DNA of 64,000 nucleotides from a bacterium (GTDB lineage Bacteria; Bacteroidota; Bacteroidia; NS11-12g; UBA955): NCBI GenBank assembly GCA_029945665.1, contig JAQSCZ010000121.1, positions 1 to 64,000 of the forward strand, read 5' to 3'. Shown piece by piece: positions 1 to 6,979 of this stretch (position 1 is its first letter; each line of letters starts with the position of its first letter). The notes under the pieces were generated by a model. It saw only the letters and a program-made list of their open reading frames with translations, ran no database searches and was not told where the DNA came from. The position numbers and the translations under genes were made by a program.

Positions 1-50
1 GTGCAATTTACAATATTACGTATACTTGTGCAAGCTTTCTGACAGTCATA

Positions 51-128
51 TAAAATTATTAACATAGTAGAAAACTACTATATGGGGAAGGGCTTGAAAA
101 AAACATACTGGGTGTTATGTTTTTGACG
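51..128. repeat. Copy 1 of ~78-bp imperfect direct repeat (DR)
   Basis: taaaattattaacatagtagaaaactactatatggggaagggcttgaaaaaaacatactgggtgttatgtttttgacg; manual alignment with 6030..6107 gives 8 mismatches in 78 positions without gaps. Confidence 0.85.
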
Positions 129-250
129 TTTTGGCGCTTGGCGAAGAAGCGGATATCGAAGCACTGAACTTGATACGAAGCACAATCCCGATAGCTATCG
201 GGATCACTTAACCACTGCACTGCCAATTTATTATAGGTGCTGTTATGCGG
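124..250 (-). repeat. attC-like palindromic site 1 (degenerate on its left side)
   Basis: Minus strand CCGCATAACAGCACCTATAATAAATTGGC ... CGCCAAGCGCCAAAACGTCA; shares TAACAGCACCT and AATAAATTGGC with site 2. Confidence 0.45.
185..204. repeat. Perfect 20-bp palindrome ATCCCGATAGCTATCGGGAT
   Basis: Read directly; located in the central loop region of attC-like site 1. Confidence 0.9.
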
Positions 251-1082
251 TCGTTGTTTTTTCATTCGTCAGTTTAGTTAGTTCGTCAATACAATTCTTT
301 AAGTCTTTTTTCCATTCAGGATTTATGTTTTTGTCGCCCTTGATTGTCGTTAAATTCAGCTTCAGTAAAGGTAGAAATTCTTTGTTTTTAGTTTCGATAA
401 TGGCTTCGAAAAGTAAAGTCCCGTGTTCTCCAACAATTATTTCTCTTCTAATAATTTCATTTATGCGGTTGTCTTTTCGTTTTGCTAATCCTACAATGGC
501 TTCAAGTTTCGTTTCTTGATGTTTGTCGTTAACTCTTTCCCACAAAGCTTCTCTTATCTCCTTTTTGTTTCTTTCGATTTGACTACCAAGTCCAAAAGTC
601 GCCCAGTTTCTTATGTGACTTAATTTGTCTGATGATAGTTTTATTAAGCTTTCAATCGCAGTTAAGTTGTCAATGCCAAGTAACGCAGAAACCAAGCCTT
701 GTTTTACCCAACTGTTGTCATTGGATATAAATGAACAAATTTCATCAATTTGTCTGTTGTCTAGATTTTCATTGTTATGCCCAATTGAATAAAGCAACGA
801 CATTAAAACGTCTGGGTCGGTTTCAGTATTAAGTAATTCAAAGTAGATTTTTAAGGTGTCTTGCAAAAATGGTCTTGGTGGCAAACCAAATTGAGCTAAA
901 ATGTCAATACCGATTTTTCTAATTTTTGGATTATTTGATTTAGTTAATTCAACACACTTTAAAAACAGTTCTTGACTTGGTCGTTTTCTTAAAGCACTAA
1001 TATTGTCCCAGCGAGTTTTCTGCGTCTTATTGTCAATAAGTCGAGATATTATTTTGTCGTCAGTCCAATTTTTTCTACTCAT
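243..1082 (-). CDS. HEAT-repeat-like protein (hypothetical)
   Basis: 279-aa ORF with repeated amphipathic alpha-helical pairs (e.g. NPKIRKIGIDILAQFG, DSWVKQGLVSALLGI, SHIRNWATFGLGS); stop TAA lies inside the palindrome motif GCATAACAGC. Confidence 0.7.
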   Translation of the reverse strand: MSRKNWTDDKIISRLIDNKTQKTRWDNISALRKRPSQELFLKCVELTKSNNPKIRKIGIDILAQFGLPPRPFLQDTLKIYFELLNTETDPDVLMSLLYSIGHNNENLDNRQIDEICSFISNDNSWVKQGLVSALLGIDNLTAIESLIKLSSDKLSHIRNWATFGLGSQIERNKKEIREALWERVNDKHQETKLEAIVGLAKRKDNRINEIIRREIIVGEHGTLLFEAIIETKNKEFLPLLKLNLTTIKGDKNINPEWKKDLKNCIDELTKLTNEKTTTA

Positions 1083-1110
1083 TTGTTCTTTTGCATTGTC
1101 GTTTTAGAAT

Positions 1111-1251
1111 GCCGCATAACGTTTTCAGCTATAAGTTGGCGATTTCGAAGCATCCGACGTGGCGGATCTGCCAACACAGAATCCGCCTTATGCGGACACA
1201 AAACTTCATTTAACCACTGAATTGCCAATTTATTGCAGGTGCTGTTAGCGG
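1111..1251 (-). repeat. attC-like palindromic site 2
   Basis: Minus strand CCGCTAACAGCACCTGCAATAAATTGGC ... GCCAACTTATAGCTGAAAACGTTATGCGGC: outer boxes CCGC(A)TAAC/GTTATGCGG, unpaired 5-6 nt, then an imperfect inner stem with ATAA.TTGGC pairing GCCAA.TTAT, ~85-nt centre. Confidence 0.6.
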
Positions 1252-1281
1252 TTCGGCTTTCTTTTCTGTCGGTCAATTGTG

Positions 1282-2013
1282 TCATATTTCTTCTGTTAAT
1301 GCAAGTCCGATTATAATGCCAAAGAATATTGTCAATGCTATTACAGACATTGTGTTGCTGATAATTACAAGTTGTCTGTTCTCGGGTTTGTAGTCGGAAA
1401 ACCAAAATGTAAAAGTGCAAAGCAAACTGTGTCCAAAGCTTTTAGTAACCACCGGTCCGAAATGAAAATAAATTGGCGAGAAGTCTGTCCCGTTTTCTAA
1501 GTTGTAAATGCTACTGTTGATGAAAACTCTGCCGAAAAAAGTCACGAAGAGAATAACCATTATTGCAAAAAGGTTCTTGATATAAAATGCAAGGAATGGT
1601 TTATTAATAATAGTTACAGGTTGTCCGCTTGAGTAATCAATTTCTTTAACCTTGTAAGTATCCTTGCCGAATGAAACGTCTTCGGTTTCTTTCAAGAGTT
1701 TACCGCTTTTATCAAATTTTTTCCAGATGCCAACTTCGTTATTGTCGTGGTAAATGCCTGTCCAAAAGTTACCTAAACTGTCGGTGATTGTCCAAAGTCC
1801 TTGGCGCATACAATGGTCGTCTGATTGATTAACTATTTGTACGTTTGTTTTTTCAAAAGTCCGACAAGCAACAAGATAAACCGTGTCGCCATTTTCACGT
1901 ATTTCCATTGTCTCCTGATATGGTAAAGTGTCATTGTCCTTAACCATAAACTTCTGTCCAAACGATAAAGTCGTCCAACAAAAAATTGTCAATATGATTA
2001 TTGTCTGTTTCAA
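1282..2013 (-). CDS. Hypothetical membrane protein with N-terminal signal and MORN/YwqK-like segment
   Basis: 243-aa ORF; signal peptide MKQTIIILTIFCWTTLSFGQ; GLWTITDSLGNFWTGIYHDNNEVGIWKKFDKSGKLLKE resembles MORN-like repeats; two or more C-terminal hydrophobic segments. Confidence 0.65.
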   Translation of the reverse strand: MKQTIIILTIFCWTTLSFGQKFMVKDNDTLPYQETMEIRENGDTVYLVACRTFEKTNVQIVNQSDDHCMRQGLWTITDSLGNFWTGIYHDNNEVGIWKKFDKSGKLLKETEDVSFGKDTYKVKEIDYSSGQPVTIINKPFLAFYIKNLFAIMVILFVTFFGRVFINSSIYNLENGTDFSPIYFHFGPVVTKSFGHSLLCTFTFWFSDYKPENRQLVIISNTMSVIALTIFFGIIIGLALTEEI

Positions 2014-2035
2014 TGGTTGTGTCGTCTTTTAAGCT

Positions 2036-2176
2036 GACAGATAACGTTTTGCAGCTACCCGAAGGGCGGGATTTTTACCACTAAACTTCATTCGGAGAAC
2101 TGAACTTTCGGCTACCACAAAACTGTCTACGGAGCACGAAACCCCGCCTTTTGGGTAGGTGCTGTTATCGGCTGGG
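2036..2176 (-). repeat. attC-like palindromic site 3
   Basis: Minus strand CCGATAACAGCACCTACCCAAAAGGCGGG ... CCCGCCCTTCGGGTAGCTGCAAAACGTTATCTG: GATAAC/GTTATC outer boxes, mismatched spacer, then CTACCC/GGGTAG and GGCGGG/CCCGCC inner stems. Confidence 0.6.
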
Positions 2177-2197
2177 CTTCTTTCGGTCAGCCCTGTT

Positions 2198-2818
2198 TTA
2201 TCGTCCTGCTTGCTCTGCTGCATTGTCTACCCAAGTTGAAAAGTTTTTATGTCCATTGTCGTTTACCCAACAATATGTGTCGAATTTGTCGGAGAACTTA
2301 AATGATTTACCAAATTCATTAGAAAACCAACCTTGCTCGAAGTAAAGTGTGTTTGACTTCTTGTTGTTTATTTCGGGTAGGTCTGTAAATGCAACCCACT
2401 TTCTATTCAAAAGTTCGTAAAATCTAATTTTCTTGCCGTCCTCTGATATTTGAAAGGCAAGTCTGTCAAGCGGATTTAGTCCACGAGATGAAATAGCTTG
2501 GTCTTTACCTCTTATTCTGTTTATGTGTATTCCCAGTATTCCATTTCCTTTTTCAAAACTTTTTACAATTTCATATTTCACCCAACGCCTGTCGGCTGTT
2601 TCATCTCCAATAAGAACTGTTGTAACAGAAGTTTTCTTTAAACCTGTTTCAATTAAATTCTTAATTACTGTTGGACCTTTGCTTTTTTCCTTCTCCCAAA
2701 TTGAGCCGTCAATGAATGAATCGGCACTATGATTTAGCAACCAACTATTTCTAACTACATTTACTTTGAAGTTTTTTACATCTTCATAGCAGAAACTAAA
2801 AAATGAATAACGTGGCAT
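2198..2818 (-). CDS. ThsB-like / MTH538-type TIR-like domain protein
   Basis: YSFFSFCYEDV..VRNSW..FIDGSIWEKEKSKGPTVIKNLIETGLKKTSVTTVLIGDETADRRWVKYEIVKSFEKGNGILGI matches the family pattern of Thoeris ThsB-like TIR proteins; start abuts the stop of the upstream gene. Confidence 0.85.
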   Translation of the reverse strand: MPRYSFFSFCYEDVKNFKVNVVRNSWLLNHSADSFIDGSIWEKEKSKGPTVIKNLIETGLKKTSVTTVLIGDETADRRWVKYEIVKSFEKGNGILGIHINRIRGKDQAISSRGLNPLDRLAFQISEDGKKIRFYELLNRKWVAFTDLPEINNKKSNTLYFEQGWFSNEFGKSFKFSDKFDTYCWVNDNGHKNFSTWVDNAAEQAGR

Positions 2819-3535
2819 TTATTTTACTGTTTTAGTTAGTTCATAGTCATTTATATTTTGTCGAATAGAAACTGCAATGTCGATATATTTATTGGGGTTA
2901 GAAACAAAGTCTGCCCACTTAACTGAATGAATAAAGGACGAATAACCTTGATACGGTTTACTGCCAGTATGATTTTCACATTCTGTAAATACTGGCTTTT
3001 TCACATTAAACATATTATCACGTAATATTTGAAATAGAAAATCTGTTTTTAAAGTCCTGCACTTACAGTATGGGCAAGAGTTATCTACGATGTAATAGTC
3101 ATAGTTTCCAAGTGTGTCGGGCAACACTACTACTAATACAGCATTCGTCTTGCTTCTCCCTCCTTCTCGTGATTGCTCTTTGAGTGAGTATGAAACTTCC
3201 CAAGGAATCCATTGGTCTTTTTCGGCACTGTATATTTCCTTCATACCCTTTGATACTAAAACAATAGATACAGTGCTATCAAATATTTTGTCTCCAAGTT
3301 TTGAGCCAATTGTAGCATCTGCAAGTGTCCCCATATCCTCGTCATCATCTTCTCCTTTAAAAATGTGGTCGCCCGCTTCAAGTAGTTCGTCAATTTTATC
3401 TACATAGTGGCGAGCAGTTGTTGTTACTTTTTGTCTAACCCAATTGCCCCAAAAGTCCTTCACATTTTCGTAAATATTTAAGTCTTGAACTTGTGAGTCT
3501 GAGTATTTATATGAAACAAAAATCTTTTTTCCCAT
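2819..3535 (-). CDS. TIR-like domain protein
   Basis: N-terminal KKIFVSYKYSD; STVSIVLVSKGM...QWIPWEVSYSL keeps the WE position typical of the TIR catalytic glutamate; CPYCKC segment. Confidence 0.75.
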   Translation of the reverse strand: MGKKIFVSYKYSDSQVQDLNIYENVKDFWGNWVRQKVTTTARHYVDKIDELLEAGDHIFKGEDDDEDMGTLADATIGSKLGDKIFDSTVSIVLVSKGMKEIYSAEKDQWIPWEVSYSLKEQSREGGRSKTNAVLVVVLPDTLGNYDYYIVDNSCPYCKCRTLKTDFLFQILRDNMFNVKKPVFTECENHTGSKPYQGYSSFIHSVKWADFVSNPNKYIDIAVSIRQNINDYELTKTVK

Positions 3536-3547
3536 TGCTATTAAATA

Positions 3548-4138
3548 TTAGATGTAATCATTTAGTAAATCTCTGAATAAAGCCATATAAGCGTAATCGT
3601 TCTTTAGTCTGATGTCAAAGTTTTGTGGTTGGTTCTCATAAAGAATATTAGCTGCTGCTCCTGTGGTTGCTATGGGCAAAATCAAAGCATTTGGGTGTCT
3701 TTCTTTGAACATTAAATACTCGTCATTTATTCCCTCCATACCACCAATAAAAATCCCCACTTTAAAATCATTTTCATTGATGAGTTTACTTCTCATTAAC
3801 ACCAAACTTTCATCACGATTGTTTTTCTTTTCTGTCAGCACTATGTTTTCAAAAGCAAAGTTATCAGGAGGAAAATACTCCTTGAAAAATAGCGATTGGT
3901 AAAGTGTTATGTGCTTTTTTAAATCAATGTTCATTCTGTCCATAACAAACCGAATCAACGGTGTAATTGAAGGATGTCCGCCCCAAATAAGATGTGCTTT
4001 TGGAATTACAACAGTTGCCAATGCACGAACTGCGTCTCTTATAGAAACAATATCAGCAGTATCATAGAATTTCTTATCTCGGTCAGGATAAGGAATACTT
4101 GCAGATAAAAACACTTTATTTAAATTGTCTTTAGCCAT
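3548..4138 (-). CDS. Stand-alone SLOG-like (nucleotide-binding Rossmannoid) protein
   Basis: KVFLSASIPYPDRD...IRDAVRALATVVIPKAHLIWGGHPSITPLI...FKVGIFIGGMEGINDEYLMFKERHPNALILPIATTGAAA; GGHPSITP and FIGGMEG resemble SLOG/LOG-type loops. 19-nt overlap with the upstream gene. Confidence 0.7.
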   Translation of the reverse strand: MAKDNLNKVFLSASIPYPDRDKKFYDTADIVSIRDAVRALATVVIPKAHLIWGGHPSITPLIRFVMDRMNIDLKKHITLYQSLFFKEYFPPDNFAFENIVLTEKKNNRDESLVLMRSKLINENDFKVGIFIGGMEGINDEYLMFKERHPNALILPIATTGAAANILYENQPQNFDIRLKNDYAYMALFRDLLNDYI

Positions 4139-5292
4139 TCTTCTACTTTTACGATTTTAATTGTTTTTACTGGAAGATAATTATCTAACCAATCCAAATG
4201 TTTAATCCATTTTTCTCTAATATTTCTATGGTCAAAAAGCAAGAATGCTCCTGCAACATTTTTAGATTTAATTCTGGCTACCAATTCTTCGGATTGGTTG
4301 TAGGTAAATGCTTGCGGAACACCAACAGTTGGAATAATTACTAATTCCTTTCCATCACTTCGTTTAATTGTGATAAATTTTTCTGATTGCAAGTCAGCTT
4401 TTTTGCCAACTCGATTGGATGAAGCAATGAATTCAGTAATAATATTGTCTTGTCTTGAAGCTAAACTTCTTGCTCGCAGTGATTCAACTTGGCTAATGAT
4501 ATATGAAATTGTGTTTGGGCTTAGGTAACTCGTTGGTTTTTTAAAGATTTTGTTCCCGAAATCGGAATCACTTAATTGAAGTGGGATACTTAATTCTGCA
4601 TCTCTTTCAAGTTTATGCGAAGGCCAAATAACCTGCAAAATACCAATTGACATAGAGTTGGCTTTAGCCAACTCTTGTGTTGTCCAATTGCTATTTAAAA
4701 ATCCAGGTGTATTTAATAAAACAACTACATCTGTGTCAGCCATTCTATGCCAAAGTTCCTCTTGAAATGGTTCTCCGGGTCGAATACTATGTGTGTCGAG
4801 AAATACATCAAAGCCGTTTTTTTCTAATTGCTCAAACAACTGTATAGCAACCGTTGAAGATTCGTCTCTTTTGTAACTAATGAATAGCCTTCGAGAAAGT
4901 CGCAACAAACTAAGTCCTTCTAAGATACACGAAACAAGTTTTTCGATGTCGTTACTTGTCGCCAATTCAAACCCGTTTACATTCTCTAATTCCTTTGGAA
5001 TTTGAGAACTAAACTTTTCTAAGTCAGAGGCAACAGGAAGTATTAAGTTGGCATCTTTGATTAGAATTTTAAGTAAATCAATGTTTTTGAAAGTGCCTGT
5101 ATTACTACCAAAGTAAAGGCAAAATGTTGGAGCATTGCCTTTGTATTCAGTCTTGAAATTGTTTTCATCAATTTCAAGAATAGATTCTTTTGCTAAACCA
5201 AGTTCTTCAATATGATGATACAAAGTATCCAATGTCTCTTTGTAGAAAGGATTGTCTGCTCCCAATTTTATTATTTGATACTTTGTTGTCAT
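4120..5292 (-). CDS. Three-part protein with a central TIR domain and uncharacterised N- and C-terminal regions
   Basis: Central RRLFISYKRDESSTVAIQLFEQLEKNGFDVFLDTHSIRPGEPFQEELWHRMADTDVVVLLNTPGFLNSNWTTQELAKA is a canonical TIR; N-terminal ~130 aa and C-terminal ~110 aa not assigned. Confidence 0.8.
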   Translation of the reverse strand: MTTKYQIIKLGADNPFYKETLDTLYHHIEELGLAKESILEIDENNFKTEYKGNAPTFCLYFGSNTGTFKNIDLLKILIKDANLILPVASDLEKFSSQIPKELENVNGFELATSNDIEKLVSCILEGLSLLRLSRRLFISYKRDESSTVAIQLFEQLEKNGFDVFLDTHSIRPGEPFQEELWHRMADTDVVVLLNTPGFLNSNWTTQELAKANSMSIGILQVIWPSHKLERDAELSIPLQLSDSDFGNKIFKKPTSYLSPNTISYIISQVESLRARSLASRQDNIITEFIASSNRVGKKADLQSEKFITIKRSDGKELVIIPTVGVPQAFTYNQSEELVARIKSKNVAGAFLLFDHRNIREKWIKHLDWLDNYLPVKTIKIVKVEEWLKTI

Positions 5293-5844
5293 TTACTTTC
5301 TATTTAACCAAGTTGAAATAGTTTCAAGTGTTCCGTCAGGATACCACACATAATATTCATTCAAATTTGTGGAACTCCTTTCAATTCTTGGATAGATTTG
5401 TAAATACTCATTTCCGTTCCAAGTTCCGCTATTGTCTGCTAATGGTAATAAGGCAATTTTTTTATTGGGCAACTTAAATGGGTCTGCAATTCCAACTTCC
5501 CAGTTACACCATTTTGATGCAACAGCGTTGTTTGTTGCAAGCAAAACAAATTTGTCGTTGCCAGTAATAATCTGATTTTTTATTTTTTGTGCAGTAACAC
5601 CATTTGTGCTTTCGGGCATTGTTTTGTCAGCCCAGTCAACATAAACGCTAATGCCCAAGTTTTCAAAAAATATTTTTGCTTGTTCAATTACATCCTTATC
5701 TGTGTGTGAATGTGAGAGAAAGATGCTTGTAATCGAAGTCGTCTTGGAAAACATTCTGCTTTCATTAACGATGCCACGCAGTCCTCTTGTCCCTGCTTTT
5801 GTTTGAGCAATTGATGCAAATTGTCCTCTTGTTAGTATTGCCAT
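5293..5844 (-). CDS. TIR domain protein
   Basis: SIFLSHSHTDKDVIEQAKIFFENLGISVYVDWADKTMP...NDKFVLLATNNAVASKWCNWEVGIAD: TIR box 1 and SKWCNWE catalytic-glutamate motif; first gene of the operon. Confidence 0.85.
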   Translation of the reverse strand: MAILTRGQFASIAQTKAGTRGLRGIVNESRMFSKTTSITSIFLSHSHTDKDVIEQAKIFFENLGISVYVDWADKTMPESTNGVTAQKIKNQIITGNDKFVLLATNNAVASKWCNWEVGIADPFKLPNKKIALLPLADNSGTWNGNEYLQIYPRIERSSTNLNEYYVWYPDGTLETISTWLNRK

Positions 5845-6029
5845 TTTGTTGTTTTAGTATTTTGGTTGTGTGTCGTCATAGCCTTGCCGATAACTAATTT
5901 ATATGGATGTATTTTGCATCCTTATCTGCCCGAATATGGTTGGATATGTGCAACTTTATATGCATTATATTTCTAACAAACATACATCATTTCATTATAA
6001 TCGCATTTAAAAAACTAAACCACTTGTAA

Positions 6030-6107
6030 TAAAATTATTAACATATTAGAAAACTACTTTATGAAGGAGGGCTTGAAAAAAACATACCGGGTGGTATGTT
6101 TTTAACG
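6030..6107. repeat. Copy 2 of ~78-bp imperfect direct repeat (DR)
   Basis: taaaattattaacatattagaaaactactttatgaaggagggcttgaaaaaaacataccgggtggtatgtttttaacg; see 51..128. Confidence 0.85.
6076..6104 (-). terminator. Terminator-like hairpin inside DR copy 2
   Basis: AAAAACATACC-GGGT-GGTATGTTTTT: perfect 11-bp stem with A-tract and T-tract on the two sides; lies downstream of the minus-strand gene 6219..6668. Confidence 0.55.
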
Positions 6108-6218
6108 GTTTCGGTGCAGGCGAGGGTTTTTACACAATGCATATTCGAAAACCTTTCCGAGCAAATGTACAAAATATTTCTTTTGGGAGTTATTAATACT
6201 GCGCTTGCTAAGCGTGTG

Positions 6219-6668
6219 TTACAAACAGTTTATCTTAAGATTATTAATTGCTTTTTCATATTCGATTTTATCAAATTCTAATAATTGGAAATTAATATAA
6301 TCCGTCTCTTCTAATTCAAATGAGTTATTTTCATGTGCAAAGTTTTTCCAAACATATGATTTCGCATTTTTTTCGATTTCTAAAGTGATAGCACCGCAAC
6401 CAATATCACCACATTCGCGACAAACAAATAATGCAGTTCTTCCAGTAACTAAATCAGAAGTTTTATTTTTTAGAAATTCATTTGAAATATTAACATTCAA
6501 CTTTTTGTCAGTATAAAACCCAAAGCAAGTAACCATATTTTCTTCCGTTGATATAAATTCGTCAAAAAGTGACTTTCCATCAACTAAAACATCATAAAAA
6601 CATTTCGATTCAACGTTTTTGTTTTTATTGGCTTCTAGGTTTCGTTTTATAAATTGAATTTCGTTCAT
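6219..6668 (-). CDS. Hypothetical protein with CRECGDIGCG motif
   Basis: 149-aa ORF containing FVCRECGDIGCGAITLEIEK; stop codon overlaps a degenerate palindrome end. Confidence 0.6.
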   Translation of the reverse strand: MNEIQFIKRNLEANKNKNVESKCFYDVLVDGKSLFDEFISTEENMVTCFGFYTDKKLNVNISNEFLKNKTSDLVTGRTALFVCRECGDIGCGAITLEIEKNAKSYVWKNFAHENNSFELEETDYINFQLLEFDKIEYEKAINNLKINCL

Positions 6669-6979
6669 TCAAATTGATTATAACTTATTTATATGCCTGA
6701 TTTATTCATTCAAATACACCCTGTAGTGGGTAGAATTGTCTGATAATTATCTGGTTTTTATAAAGCAAAGCAAAATTAATGAAATTAAAAAGCGTGCGAC
6801 TGGACAATTTTTATACCTAGTTCTGAGTATTGCGAAGTGTACACTTCTATTTATTTACCTTTAAATGGCTGCATAATGACAGGCGTAAGCAAGCGCCCTG
6901 AGACTGAAGGCAGGCTTGGCTTTGCAAGACTGGTGCGAAGCACGAAACCCGGAAGGCGAGGAGATGGCGCCCAGATTTA

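Noticed and set aside
1079-1420. Short minus-strand ORFs 59..265, 1079..1420 and 2029..2223 sharing an NST(Y/C)xK peptide
   Set aside because: They read through the attC-like palindromes; the shared peptide is a translation of TAACAGCACCT... The repeat explains the similarity, not a protein family.
2198-5844. Calling the operon a classical type I Thoeris system
   Set aside because: A ThsB-like TIR is present, but no ThsA (Sir2-SLOG fusion) or membrane ThsA-like effector is seen in the window; the SLOG-like protein is stand-alone.
6096-6281. 61-aa plus ORF 6096..6281
   Set aside because: Spans the palindrome region and overlaps the 3' end of a better-supported minus-strand gene; no coding features.
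1-6970. Transposon or prophage island
   Set aside because: No transposase, recombinase, integrase or phage structural gene was recognised; the direct repeats lack a nearby mobilisation enzyme, so I only propose a cassette-like hypothesis.
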